A stretch of DNA of 64,000 nt, taken from positions 1 through 64,000 of the forward strand of contig NZ_FTOM01000010.1 in assembly GCF_900156695.1 (NCBI RefSeq), given 5' to 3'. Within the stretch, counting starts at the first letter, position 1; each line of letters opens with the position of its first letter. The stretch is from Phaeovulum vinaykumarii (GTDB lineage: Bacteria > Pseudomonadota > Alphaproteobacteria > Rhodobacterales > Rhodobacteraceae). The position numbers were made by a program, and so were the translations under genes. Shown in pieces: positions 50,641-59,897 of the stretch. The notes beneath the pieces were generated by a model, which saw only the letters and a list, made by a program, of their open reading frames with translations, did not search any database and was not told the origin of the DNA.

Positions 50641-51104
50641 TCGGCTTCGGCGACCGGCGGCCGCAGCTCGCTCACGAATTTGTCGAAATCGTCGGCGGCC
50701 TGGAAGTTCTTGTAGACGCTGGCAAACCGCACATAGGCCACGGTGTCGATCCGGGCCAGCGTTTCCATGACGATCGCGCCAATGGTCTTCGAGGGGATGT
50801 CGGTCTCGCCCATGCTTTCAAGGCGGCGAACGATCCCCGAGATCATCTGGTCGATCCGCTCGGGCTCGACGGGGCGTTTCTGCATGGCGATGCGGATCGA
50901 GCGTTCCAGCTTGTCGCGGTCGAAATCTTCGCGCTTGCCCGAGGTCTTGATGACGACGAGATCGCGCAGCTGGACGCGTTCATAGGTGGTGAAGCGCCCC
51001 CCGCAGGCCGGGCAGAAACGGCGGCGGCGGATGGCGACATGATCTTCTGCCGGGCGGCTGTCCTTCACCTGCGTGTCGACATTCCCGCAAAATGGGCACC
51101 GCAT
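50637..51104 (-). CDS. nrdR: NrdR, transcriptional repressor of ribonucleotide reductase
   Basis: A 155-residue regulator with an N-terminal zinc ribbon ([18 protein letters not shown] and [14 protein letters not shown]) and an ATP-cone domain ([20 protein letters not shown]). It senses (d)ATP and represses nrd operons. It is coupled to ribD by a 4-bp overlap, a common arrangement. The upstream gap to lexA carries a DnaA-box sequence. Confidence 0.96.
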   Translation of the reverse strand: MRCPFCGNVDTQVKDSRPAEDHVAIRRRRFCPACGGRFTTYERVQLRDLVVIKTSGKREDFDRDKLERSIRIAMQKRPVEPERIDQMISGIVRRLESMGETDIPSKTIGAIVMETLARIDTVAYVRFASVYKNFQAADDFDKFVSELRPPVAEAE

Positions 51105-51154
51105 GGCGTCCCCCTTTTCAAAACCTGCTCATGGTCCGGGGTGTATCCCCCGTT

Positions 51155-51163
51155 TTATCCACA
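51155..51163. promoter_or_regulatory. Consensus DnaA box
   Basis: TTATCCACA, a perfect DnaA box, lies 51 bp upstream of nrdR in the 256-bp nrdR-lexA gap. A single box is not an origin, but could link nrdR expression to replication state. Confidence 0.5.
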
Positions 51164-51313
51164 ACACTATACGGAGAGGTCTACTGCTTGGGTAGTCCCC
51201 TCTGCGCGGCCCCAGATGACGCGGCCAACCTGTGGCAGCAAGGGCGCAGCTTGGGCCCGGCCGGGGGCGGCGGCTTTCCGCCACCACCAGGGGAACACGT
51301 TGACACGAAAGGC

Positions 51314-51328
51314 GAACATTGGTAGAAC
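51314..51328 (+). promoter_or_regulatory. Alphaproteobacterial SOS box in front of lexA
   Basis: GAAC-ATTGGTA-GAAC is an exact match to the GAAC-N7-GAAC LexA operator of alphaproteobacteria. It ends 32 bp before the lexA ATG, so lexA is autoregulated. Confidence 0.9.
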
Positions 51329-51360
51329 TTGGGCGGCGAGACAGGGCGACGGAGCGGGCG

Positions 51361-52107
51361 ATGCTGACACGCAAGCAACTGGAACTTCTTGAATTCATTC
51401 AGAAACGGGTTGCACGCGACGGTGTGCCGCCCTCCTTTGACGAAATGAAGGAAGCGCTGGACCTGCGGTCCAAGTCCGGCATCCACCGCCTGGTCACCGC
51501 GCTCGAGGAACGGGGCTTCATCCGCCGGCTGGCGCATCGCGCCCGCGCCATCGAGATTGTCCGCCTGCCCGAGTCCATGGCCCGCGATGCCGCCGCTCCC
51601 GCCGCCTTCCGCGAAGATCAGGTGGGGTTTGCGCCCCGCGCGCTCGATGGCGGACGCACCGCGCAGGACAGTTTCCCGCCCGCCCCGCGTCCGCACGGGG
51701 CCGTCCCGCTGGACGGGATCGGCGCCTTTGAGCTGCCGATCATGGGCCGGATTGCCGCCGGTGTCCCGATCGAGGCCATTTCCGAGGTCATGTCCCATGT
51801 CGCCGTTCCCGGCACCATGATCGGCGGGCGCGGCCAGCATTACGCGCTCGAGGTCAAGGGCGACTCGATGATCGACGCGGGCATCAACGACGGCGATGTT
51901 GTCGTGATCCGCGAACAGCAGACCGCCGAGAACGGCGATATCATCGTGGCGCTGGTCGACGGGCACGAGGCCACGCTGAAACGCTATCGCCGCCGGGGCG
52001 ACATGATCGCGCTCGAGGCGGCGAATTCGGCCTATGAGACGCGCCTCCTGCGCGAAGACCAGGTGCGCGTGCAGGGCCGTCTGGTCGGGCTGATCCGCAG
52101 CTACTGA
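51361..52107 (+). CDS. lexA: LexA, SOS repressor
   Basis: A 248-residue repressor. The N-terminal winged helix ([34 protein letters not shown]) binds the SOS box; cleavage would occur at Ala133-Gly134 ([11 protein letters not shown]) with the Ser169/Lys207 pair ([19 protein letters not shown]). A linker of about 50 residues between the domains is longer than in E. coli. ATG at 51361 follows GGAGCGGGCG. In R. capsulatus LexA also affects GTA expression. Confidence 0.96.
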   Translation: MLTRKQLELLEFIQKRVARDGVPPSFDEMKEALDLRSKSGIHRLVTALEERGFIRRLAHRARAIEIVRLPESMARDAAAPAAFREDQVGFAPRALDGGRTAQDSFPPAPRPHGAVPLDGIGAFELPIMGRIAAGVPIEAISEVMSHVAVPGTMIGGRGQHYALEVKGDSMIDAGINDGDVVVIREQQTAENGDIIVALVDGHEATLKRYRRRGDMIALEAANSAYETRLLREDQVRVQGRLVGLIRSY

Positions 52108-52263
52108 CCCACCCCGGCGCCTGCTACGCGCGCGCGCGCCCCGCAAGGCGGCACCGCTCCGGCCTTTTCTCGCCTTCACCGGCCTTTTCGCCCCCGTCCC
52201 GACACGGCGCATCTGGACCCGCCCCCGGTGCTGGGGCATGAAGGGGCAAGACAGGGAAGAGGC

Positions 52264-53121
52264 ATGCGCAGCTACACTCCGACGATCGGCGAACTCGAGG
52301 CGTTCTGCGCCTGTGCCCGCACCGGCTCGGCCACCGAGGCCGCGGCCCGGCTGAACCTGAGCCAGAGCGCCGTCAGCCGCTCGGTCGCGGGGCTCGAGGC
52401 GCGGCTGGGCGTCGCGCTCTTTCACCGCATCCGCCAGCGGCTGCATCTGTCGGATGCCGGCCGCGCCTTCCTGCCCGAGGCCGAGACCGTGCTGGCCCGG
52501 CTCGATCAGGCGGCGGTGGGGGTGATGGCCTTTGGCGGCAGTGACTCGGTCCTGCGCGTGGCCACGCTGCCGGGGTTCGGGCGCGCCTGGCTGGGCCCGC
52601 GGCTGGGCCGCTTTGCGCTGCGATGTCCGAATGTGGTGCTGGATCTGACCGCCCGTCTGGCGCCGGTGGATTTCGCCCGCGACCCCTTCGATTGCGCGCT
52701 GGTGCGCCGCGAACAGGCCACGGGCCAGATCACGCCGCTGATCGCCGAGAAGCTGGTGATGGTGGCCGCGCCCCAGCTGGTCGAGGCCGCCGATCTGGAC
52801 CAGCTGCCGCTGCTTCAGCAATCCACACGCCCCACGCTCTGGCTCGAATGGTTCCGCGAGACCGGCGAAGACCCCCGCCGGATCCTGCGCGGCGCCCGGT
52901 TCGATCATTTCGACATGGTGCTCGAGGCGGCGATGGCGGGGCTGGGCCTCGGCCTCGTGCCCGAGGTCATCGCCCGCGCACCGCTGGCCGAGGGCCGGTT
53001 GCGGCTGGCGTCGGAGAACCGTCTGGCCACGGGCGAAGATTATGTGCTGGCCACGCCCGAGGTCGACAATCCGACCGTGCGCGCCTTTCGCGACTTCCTG
53101 CTCGAGGAAGCCGCGCGCTGA
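52264..53121 (+). CDS. LysR-family regulator, probably of glutarate catabolism
   Basis: A 285-residue LysR protein. The N-terminal helix-turn-helix is GELEAFCACARTGSATEAAA and LNLSQSAVSRSVAGLEARLG; the effector domain follows from about residue 90. ATG at 52264 (MRSYTPTIGEL) was chosen. It is convergent with the CoA transferase and glutaryl-CoA dehydrogenase genes, 12 bp from the transferase stop, and LysR genes of the GcdR type often accompany gcdH. Regulation of those genes is inference. Confidence 0.88.
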   Translation: MRSYTPTIGELEAFCACARTGSATEAAARLNLSQSAVSRSVAGLEARLGVALFHRIRQRLHLSDAGRAFLPEAETVLARLDQAAVGVMAFGGSDSVLRVATLPGFGRAWLGPRLGRFALRCPNVVLDLTARLAPVDFARDPFDCALVRREQATGQITPLIAEKLVMVAAPQLVEAADLDQLPLLQQSTRPTLWLEWFRETGEDPRRILRGARFDHFDMVLEAAMAGLGLGLVPEVIARAPLAEGRLRLASENRLATGEDYVLATPEVDNPTVRAFRDFLLEEAAR

Positions 53122-53133
53122 GCGCGCACGCCC

Positions 53134-54303
53134 TCAGCCCCCCAACGCGTGCCCCTCCAGCTCGGCCCGGATCTCGGCGTCATGCTCGCCCAGACGGGGC
53201 GCGCGCCGCGTGCCCCCCGGCGCGCATCCGTCCAGCAGGAACGGCAGCCGCAGCCCCGGCACGCCGTCGGGCGCGATCGCCATGCCGCGCGCGCGCACCT
53301 GCGGATCGGCAAAGACCTGATCGAGCGTGTTGATCGGCCCAGCCGGCACCACCGCGTCTTCGAAGGCGGCCAGCAAGGCGTCGCGCCCGCGCGCCGCGAT
53401 GCGCGGCCCGATCTCGGCCAGAAGGGCTGCGCGATGCGCCAGCCGGGCCTCGTTGGTGGCAAAGCGGGCATCGTCGGCCAGCGCCGCACAGCCCAGCACC
53501 CCGCAGGCGCGCCGGAATTGCCCGTCATTGCCCACGGCCAGGATCACATGCCCGTCGGCGCAGGCAAAGACCTGATAGGGCACGATATTGGGGTGGGCAT
53601 TGCCCATCCGCTGCGGCGCGGTGCCGGTGCTCAGGTAATTCAGCGCCTGATTGGCCAGAACGCCCGTGGCGCAATCCAGAAGCGCGATGTCCACATGCGC
53701 CCCCTGCCCCGAGATCCCCCGCGCCGCCAGCGCCGCCTGGATGCCGATCACTGCATAGAGCCCGGCGAAGATGTCGGTGAAGGCCACGCCGATCTTCTGC
53801 GGCTCGCCCGCGGGATCGCCGGTCAGCGACATGATCCCCGACATGCCCTGGATCAGGAAATCATAGCCCGCGCGCCCGGCATAGGGGCCGGTCTGCCCGA
53901 AGCCGGTGATCGAGCAATAGACCAGACCGGGATGGGCGGCGCGCAGGCTGGCGGCATCGAGGCCGAAGCGCGCAAGACCGCCCACCTTGAAATTCTCGAT
54001 CACCACATCGGCGCGGGCAATCAGCGTGCGCACCGTCGCCAGATCCTCCGGGTCGCGGAAATCGGCCCGGATCGCGCGTTTGCCGCGGTTGGCCGACTGG
54101 AAATAGGCCGCCGCGCGTTCGCCCTCGACCTCGACGAAGGGCGGGCCCCAGCGGCGGGTGTCGTCGCCCTCGGGGGCTTCGACCTTGACCACATCGGCGC
54201 CCAGATCGGCCAGGATCTGCCCCGCCCAGGGGCCGGCCAGCACCCGCGCCAGCTCGACCACCCTCAGCCCCGCCAGCGGCGCCGTCTGCGCGCCCCCCGC
54301 CAT
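53134..54303 (-). CDS. CaiB/BaiF-family CoA transferase (probable succinyl-CoA:glutarate type)
   Basis: A 389-residue family III CoA transferase. The N-terminal signature is GLRVVELARVLAGPWAGQ, the CoA-binding and catalytic Asp is in GAHVDIALLDCATGVLANQ, and GNAHPNIVPYQVF is typical. Its ATG shares one base with the gcdH stop (TGATG), so translation is coupled. Together with GcdH it would activate glutarate to glutaryl-CoA and oxidise it. A strict substrate call needs assay. Confidence 0.88.
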   Translation of the reverse strand: MAGGAQTAPLAGLRVVELARVLAGPWAGQILADLGADVVKVEAPEGDDTRRWGPPFVEVEGERAAAYFQSANRGKRAIRADFRDPEDLATVRTLIARADVVIENFKVGGLARFGLDAASLRAAHPGLVYCSITGFGQTGPYAGRAGYDFLIQGMSGIMSLTGDPAGEPQKIGVAFTDIFAGLYAVIGIQAALAARGISGQGAHVDIALLDCATGVLANQALNYLSTGTAPQRMGNAHPNIVPYQVFACADGHVILAVGNDGQFRRACGVLGCAALADDARFATNEARLAHRAALLAEIGPRIAARGRDALLAAFEDAVVPAGPINTLDQVFADPQVRARGMAIAPDGVPGLRLPFLLDGCAPGGTRRAPRLGEHDAEIRAELEGHALGG

Positions 54304-55526
54304 CAGAAGAACGCCTGAAAGCCGGTCTGCGCGCGCCCCAGGATCAGCGCATGCACATCGGCCGTGCCCTCGTAGGTGTTGACCGTCTCGAGATTGGCGG
54401 CATGACGCATCACCCGATAGCCGATCTGGATGCCGTTGCCGCCATGCATGTCGCGGGCCGCGCGCGCGATCGCCAGCGCCTTGAGGCAATTGTTGCGCTT
54501 GATGATCGAGATCGCCTCGGGCGCGGCGGTGCCTGCGTCGATCATCCGCCCCACGCGCAGCGCCGCCTGAAGCCCCAGCGCGATCTCGGTCTGGGCCTCG
54601 GCCAGCTTCATCTGGAACAGCTGTGTGGCCGCCAGCGGCCGGCCGAACTGGCGCCGTTGCAGGCCATAATCACGCGCCTGATGCCAGCAATCCTCGGCCG
54701 CGCCCATCACCCCCCAGGCGATCCCGTAACGCGCCCGGTTGAGACAGCCGAAGGGCGCGCCCAGACCTTCGCCATGGGGTAGAAGCGCGCTTTCGGGGAC
54801 TTCAACGTTGTCCATAACCACCTCGCCCGTGACCGAGGCGCGCAGGCTCAGCTTGCCCTCGATCTTGGGCGTGGACAGGCCCTTCATGCCGCGCTCCAGG
54901 ATGAAGCCGCGGATCTTGCCGCCATGGGCTTCGGACTTGGCCCAGATCACGAAGACATCGGCGATGGGCGCGTTCGAGATCCACATCTTGGCGCCGTTGA
55001 GAAGATAGCCGCCCTCGGTCCTTGTGGCGCGGGTGCGCAGGCTGCCGGGGTCCGATCCGGCCTCGGGTTCGGTCAGCCCGAAACAGCCGATAGCCGCGCC
55101 GCTGGCCAGTTTCGGCAGGTATTTCGCGCGCTGTTCGTCCGAGCCATAGGCATGGATGGGCCAGATCACCAGGCTCGATTGCACGCTCATCATCGAGCGA
55201 TAGCCGCTGTCGATGCGCTCGACCTCGCGGGCGACCAGACCATAGGCGACATAGGAGGCGCCGGCGCCGCCGTCGGCCTCGGGCAGGGTCACGCCCAGAA
55301 GGCCCGCCGCGCCCATCTCGGCAAAGATCTCGGGGGCGATTGTTTCGGACATGTAGGCCGCGTCCACGCGCGGGGCCAGCCGGTCGGCGCAGAAGGCCCG
55401 CGCGGTGTCGCGGATCATGCGCTCGTCTTCGTCGAGCGTGGCGTCGAGCCCGAACGGATCTTGCCAATCAAAGGCCGCGAGGCCGGGCAGATCCTTGGGC
55501 TTGAGGTCGGGGCGATGGGTGGTCAT
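54303..55526 (-). CDS. gcdH: Glutaryl-CoA dehydrogenase
   Basis: A 407-residue acyl-CoA dehydrogenase that oxidises and decarboxylates glutaryl-CoA to crotonyl-CoA in lysine and tryptophan breakdown. FAD and substrate contacts are in [35 protein letters not shown] and [18 protein letters not shown]; the catalytic Glu lies in [20 protein letters not shown] at 55526 ([10 protein letters not shown]) was chosen over a start 19 codons earlier. It is first of the operon with the CoA transferase. Confidence 0.94.
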   Translation of the reverse strand: MTTHRPDLKPKDLPGLAAFDWQDPFGLDATLDEDERMIRDTARAFCADRLAPRVDAAYMSETIAPEIFAEMGAAGLLGVTLPEADGGAGASYVAYGLVAREVERIDSGYRSMMSVQSSLVIWPIHAYGSDEQRAKYLPKLASGAAIGCFGLTEPEAGSDPGSLRTRATRTEGGYLLNGAKMWISNAPIADVFVIWAKSEAHGGKIRGFILERGMKGLSTPKIEGKLSLRASVTGEVVMDNVEVPESALLPHGEGLGAPFGCLNRARYGIAWGVMGAAEDCWHQARDYGLQRRQFGRPLAATQLFQMKLAEAQTEIALGLQAALRVGRMIDAGTAAPEAISIIKRNNCLKALAIARAARDMHGGNGIQIGYRVMRHAANLETVNTYEGTADVHALILGRAQTGFQAFF

Positions 55527-55677
55527 GCGGTCTCCTTCGGGTTGACCGCAAAGGTAGCGGCGCAAGCCTTGGAAATCCAACATGCTTTGCGGAAAGGATC
55601 ATGCGCGCGACGCATCATCCGCGGGGCCTGGCACCATGACACCCCACCCGCGACCGGGCGGGATCATGCGCCGCCGA

Positions 55678-56802
55678 TCATTCACCCTGGGCTTCGGCGC
55701 GCGACTTGCCCGCCACATCCAGCGCCAGCGTCGCGGCCATGAAGGCGTCGAGATCGCCGTCGAGCACGCCCTGGGTGTCCGAGGTCTCGTGGCTCGTGCG
55801 CAGATCCTTCACCATCTGGTAGGGTTGCAGCACATAGGAGCGGATCTGGTTGCCCCAGCCGGCCTCGCCCTTGGCGGCGTGCTGGGCGTTGATCTCGGCG
55901 TTGCGCTTGTCGAGTTCCATCTGGTAGAGGCGCGCCTTCAGCGCGGCCATGGCGTTGGCGCGGTTCTGGTGCTGGGATTTCTCGGAGCTGGTGACGACGA
56001 TCCCGGTGGGAATGTGGGTGATCCGCACCGCCGAGTCGGTGGTGTTGACGTGCTGCCCGCCCGCGCCCGAGGAGCGGTAGGTGTCGATGCGGATCTCGTT
56101 GTCGGGGATGGTGATCTCGATGTTGTCGTCGACCACCGGATAGACCCAGACCGAGCTGAACGAGGTATGCCGGCGCGCGGCGGAATCGTAGGGCGAGATA
56201 CGCACGAGGCGGTGCACGCCCGATTCCGACTTGAGCCAGCCATAGGCGTTGTGGCCCTTGATCTTGTAGGCGGCCGAACGGATGCCGGCTTCCTCGCCCG
56301 CGGTCTCGGCGATCAGCTCGACCTCGTAGCCCTTCTTCTCGGCCCAGCGGACATACATCCGCGCCAGCATCGAGGCCCAGTCGCAGCTTTCGGTCCCGCC
56401 GGCGCCGGCGTTGATCTCGAGGAAGGTGTCGTTGGCGTCTGCCTCGCCGTTCAGCAGCGCCTCAAGTTCCTTGGCGGCGGCGAATTCGGCCAGGCTGCGC
56501 AGGCTGGCTTCGGCTTCGGTGACGATCTCGGTGTCGCCCTCGGCCTCGCCCAGCTCGATCAGGCCGGTGTTGTCGTCAAGCTCGGTCTCGATGCGGCGAT
56601 AGGTTTCGATGGCATCCATCAAGGCCTGACGTTCGCGCATGAGTTTCTGGGCGCGCTCGGGATCGGACCAGAGGTCGCCATCCTCGATCATGGCGTTGAA
56701 TTCCTCGAGCCGGTGGGGTGCGGTCTCGACATCCATCCGCTGGCCCAGAAGCGTCAGCGACTTGCGGATCTTCTCGACCAGGCTCTGGGTTTCGGCACGC
56801 AT
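55678..56802 (-). CDS. prfB: Peptide chain release factor 2
   Basis: A 374-residue RF2. The GGQ catalytic motif is in [20 protein letters not shown]. The stop-codon tripeptide region reads [14 protein letters not shown], so it has SPY where E. coli has SPF; this variant is usual in alphaproteobacteria. The gene is one uninterrupted frame, without the programmed frameshift of E. coli prfB. It lies downstream of the PBP1A gene, separated by 287 bp that include a repeat element. Confidence 0.96.
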   Translation of the reverse strand: MRAETQSLVEKIRKSLTLLGQRMDVETAPHRLEEFNAMIEDGDLWSDPERAQKLMRERQALMDAIETYRRIETELDDNTGLIELGEAEGDTEIVTEAEASLRSLAEFAAAKELEALLNGEADANDTFLEINAGAGGTESCDWASMLARMYVRWAEKKGYEVELIAETAGEEAGIRSAAYKIKGHNAYGWLKSESGVHRLVRISPYDSAARRHTSFSSVWVYPVVDDNIEITIPDNEIRIDTYRSSGAGGQHVNTTDSAVRITHIPTGIVVTSSEKSQHQNRANAMAALKARLYQMELDKRNAEINAQHAAKGEAGWGNQIRSYVLQPYQMVKDLRTSHETSDTQGVLDGDLDAFMAATLALDVAGKSRAEAQGE

Positions 56803-56948
56803 GGGACAATCCTCGGAAAGGTCAGAAGGCCCCGGCGGCAGGAAAGGCCGGGCTCAGGGGGCGGCTATATCCCGTCAGCGCCGAAGGGGCAAGGCCGCGG
56901 GCGGGAGGGGGACGGTGGAGGGCGTTGCGGAGGGAGGGGGCGAAGGAA

Positions 56949-57014
56949 GGGGGCGCTGCCCCCTCTTTGCGCGGGCGCGCAAATTCACCCCCGGGATATT
57001 TGGGCCAGCTCGAA
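56949..57014. repeat. 66-bp two-hairpin intergenic element, copy 1
   Basis: One of two copies that are identical except for one base (the other is at 59821-59886), in the same orientation on either side of the PBP1A gene. It contains two hairpins: GGGGGC-GCT-GCCCCC, then TTTGCGC-GGGC-GCGCAAA, followed by CACCCCCGGGATATTTGGGC. It resembles REP-like elements that end in a GGATATTT block in Rhodobacterales genomes. Confidence 0.85.
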
Positions 57015-57089
57015 AGGGGCCGCGGCCCGCCAAGGCTCGAGGGGCCGTGGCCGCGACCGGGAAAGGCCGGGGGTCAGAGAGGACGGGGG

Positions 57090-59639
57090 TCAGTAGAGGC
57101 CGCCGGCGCTGATCGAGCCGAAATTCGACTTGCGAGGGATGGTGCGGGTGCGCCCCGTCGAGGTGGTGACGGTGGTGCCCGCATCGTCGCTTTCGCCGCG
57201 CGCGAAGAGCGGCAGGTTGGCGCCCATGGCAAAGCCGCCGTCGACCATGGCGCCGATGCCGAAGATCGGGTCTTCGTTGTCGCGGAAATATTCGGAGACG
57301 ACATTGGGGCCCGAGGCCTCGTTGGGGAGGCGGGCGCCGGAATAGCGGTCGATCTTGATGAAATGGCCGCCCGGAGGCACGCGGAACTTGCCGCCGCCGT
57401 ATTTCTTGATGGCTTCCTGCATGAAGCGCTGGAAGACGGGGCCGCAGGTGCCGCCGCCCGAGACGCCGCCGAGCGAGCGCGGCGTGTCATAGCCGATATA
57501 GCAGCCGGCGACGATTTCCGAGGAATAGCCGACGAACCAGACATCCTTGGCGTCGTTGGTGGTGCCGGTCTTGCCGGCGATCGGCACCGGCAGGCGGACC
57601 GAGCGGGCGGTGCCGCGCTGGACCACGCCCTGGAGCATCGAGGTCAGCTGATAGGCGGTGATGGCGTCCATCACCCGCTCGCGGTTCGACACGATGGTGG
57701 GGCCGAGCGTGGGGGGCAGGCTTTCGGCGGTGCAATCCTCGCACAGGCGGCGGTCGTGGCGGTAGATGGTGCGGCCCCAGCGGTCCTGCACGCGGTCGAC
57801 CAGCGTAGGTTCGACCCGTTCGCCGCCATTGGCGAACATCGCATAGGCGGCGACCATCTGGAAGAGCGTCGTCTCCTGGCTGCCGAGCGCATTGGCCAGG
57901 AAGGGTTTCATGGGATTGTAGACCCCGAAGCGTTCGGCATAGCGCGCCACGGTGTCCATGCCCACTTCCTGGGCGATCCGCACGGTCATCAGGTTGCGCG
58001 ATTGTTCGATGCCGGTGCGCAGGGGGGTCGGGCCGTAGAAGCGGTTCGAGGCGTTCTTGGGCCGCCACATGCCCTGGGGGGTGTTCACCTCGATGGGCGC
58101 GTCGACCACGATCGTGGCCGGGGTGAAGCCGGAATCGAGGGCTGCGGCATAGACGAAGGGCTTGAAGCTGGAGCCCGGCTGGCGCATCGCCTGGGTGGCG
58201 CGGTTGAAGACCGAGGATTGATAGGAGAAGCCGCCCTGCATGGCGATGACGCGGCCGGTGTCGACATCCATGGCCATGAAGGCGCCTTCGATACGCGGCA
58301 CCTGGCGCAGGCTCCAGCGGACGAAGCTGCCGTCCTGATCGCGGGTGATGGCGCGCACATGGACCACATCGCCCACCTCGAGCAGATCGCCCGGCACCTT
58401 GGCGCGGGGGGCGCGCGCGCGGCCGGGCAGCATCTTGCGCGCCCAGGTGACGTCGCGGGCCTCGATATGGTGGCCGCCGGGAACCTCGTCGACGCCCTCG
58501 ATGCCGATGCGCGCGTCGTTGCGCCCGATCTCGAGCACCACCGCCGGGTGCCAGCCCTCGATGTCGCGGGGCACGTCGACACGCGCCAGTGCGGCGCGCC
58601 AGCTGTCTTCGGAGGCCAGATCCTCGGGCGGGAGGGTCTTGCCGGTGCCGCGCCAGAGGCCGGTGTTGCGGTCGTAATCCTCGAGCGCCTGGCGCAGCGC
58701 GCGGGCGGCGGCGTCCTGCATCTCGGGGTCGACGGTGGCGCGAATGGTCAGGCCGCCGGTGAAGAATTCCTCCTGGCCGAAGGAGCGCGACAGCTGGCGG
58801 CGGATCTCGTCGGTGAAATAGTCGCGCGGCGGCAGCGCATCGCGGAAAGGGGGATAATCGCCGTTCTGGACCGAACGGACGGGTTCGAGGCGCTGCGTGC
58901 GGTAGGTCTGTTCGCTGATATAGCCGTTCTGCCACATCTCGCGCAGGACGTGGTTGCGCCGCCCCTCGAGCCGTTCGCGGTTGCGCACGGGGTGGAAGTT
59001 CGACGGCGCGGCGGGCATGGCGGCAAGCGTCGCGGCCTCGTAGGGTTCGAGTTCCGCGAGCGTCTTGTTGAAATAGGTCTGCGCGGCGGCAGCGACGCCG
59101 AAGGAGTTCTGGCCGAGGAAGATCTCGTTGAGGTAGAGTTCGAGGATGCGATCCTTGGAGAGGGTTTCCTCGATCCGGCTGGCCAGGATCAGCTCCTTGA
59201 TCTTGCGTTCGATCGAGCGATCCGAGGAGAGCAGGAAGTTCTTCATCACCTGCTGGGTGATGGTCGAGGCGCCGCGCAGGTTCTCGCCGCGGCTCTGGAC
59301 GGCCTGGACCAGCGCCTTGAGCATGCCGGTCGCGTCATAGCCGCGGTGGATGTAGAAATGCTTGTCCTCGGCCGAGATGAAGGCCTGCTTGAGGACGTCG
59401 GGGATGTCCTCGATCGGCACGAAGATGCGCCGTTCCTCGGCGAATTCGTCGATCAACCGGCCTTCGCCGGAATAGACGCGGCTGATGGTCTTGGGGGCGT
59501 ATTGGGCCAGCTGTTCGTGGCTGGGCAGATTGCGCGAATAGACCCAGAAGATGGCCCCCAGCGTCAGCGCACCGAAGAAGACGGCGGTGACCAGCCAGGA
59601 GAAGATCGAGCCGAAGAAGGACAGGACGAAGCGGATCAA
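57090..59639 (-). CDS. Penicillin-binding protein 1A
   Basis: An 849-residue class A PBP, both glycosyltransferase and transpeptidase. A TM helix lies at about 12-33. The GT51 domain has catalytic E91 (FISAEDKHFYIHRGYD) and GASTITQQVMKNFLL; the transpeptidase has SxxK (QPGSSFKPFVYA), SxN (EQSRNLMTV) and KTG (AGKTGTTND). An OB-like insert lies between them (about 335-440). The C-terminus carries a low-complexity tail. It forms septal or lateral peptidoglycan and is adjacent to an amidase gene in the same orientation. Confidence 0.95.
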   Translation of the reverse strand: MIRFVLSFFGSIFSWLVTAVFFGALTLGAIFWVYSRNLPSHEQLAQYAPKTISRVYSGEGRLIDEFAEERRIFVPIEDIPDVLKQAFISAEDKHFYIHRGYDATGMLKALVQAVQSRGENLRGASTITQQVMKNFLLSSDRSIERKIKELILASRIEETLSKDRILELYLNEIFLGQNSFGVAAAAQTYFNKTLAELEPYEAATLAAMPAAPSNFHPVRNRERLEGRRNHVLREMWQNGYISEQTYRTQRLEPVRSVQNGDYPPFRDALPPRDYFTDEIRRQLSRSFGQEEFFTGGLTIRATVDPEMQDAAARALRQALEDYDRNTGLWRGTGKTLPPEDLASEDSWRAALARVDVPRDIEGWHPAVVLEIGRNDARIGIEGVDEVPGGHHIEARDVTWARKMLPGRARAPRAKVPGDLLEVGDVVHVRAITRDQDGSFVRWSLRQVPRIEGAFMAMDVDTGRVIAMQGGFSYQSSVFNRATQAMRQPGSSFKPFVYAAALDSGFTPATIVVDAPIEVNTPQGMWRPKNASNRFYGPTPLRTGIEQSRNLMTVRIAQEVGMDTVARYAERFGVYNPMKPFLANALGSQETTLFQMVAAYAMFANGGERVEPTLVDRVQDRWGRTIYRHDRRLCEDCTAESLPPTLGPTIVSNRERVMDAITAYQLTSMLQGVVQRGTARSVRLPVPIAGKTGTTNDAKDVWFVGYSSEIVAGCYIGYDTPRSLGGVSGGGTCGPVFQRFMQEAIKKYGGGKFRVPPGGHFIKIDRYSGARLPNEASGPNVVSEYFRDNEDPIFGIGAMVDGGFAMGANLPLFARGESDDAGTTVTTSTGRTRTIPRKSNFGSISAGGLY

Positions 59640-59820
59640 GCGTAACCCCCGAAGCCCAGCCCCGAAGGGGTCGGGGCGGGTGATGGGCCTGCTATAGCCC
59701 CCCCGCGCGCCGGGGTCAAAACAACTTGCCGCAAAATCCTGGCGCCGGGTCGAAACCGGACGAAATCCGCCGCCCCGCCCCCGGAAGCCCGAAGACCCGG
59801 AGGCCCAAAGCGGGAAAGAA

Positions 59821-59886
59821 GGGGGCGCTGCCCCCTCTTTGCGCGAGCGCGCAAATTCACCCCCGGGATATTTGGGCCAGCTCGAA
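59821..59886. repeat. 66-bp two-hairpin intergenic element, copy 2
   Basis: It differs from the copy at 56949-57014 by a single base, in the loop of the second hairpin (GCGCGAGCGC instead of GCGCGGGCGC). It lies 12 bp from the amidase stop. Confidence 0.85.
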
Positions 59887-59897
59887 CGGGGACGCCG

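Noticed and set aside
56176-56220. SPY instead of SPF in RF2 as a sign of stop-codon reassignment
   Set aside because: The SPY form is usual in alphaproteobacterial RF2, and many genes here end in TGA, so no recoding is implied.
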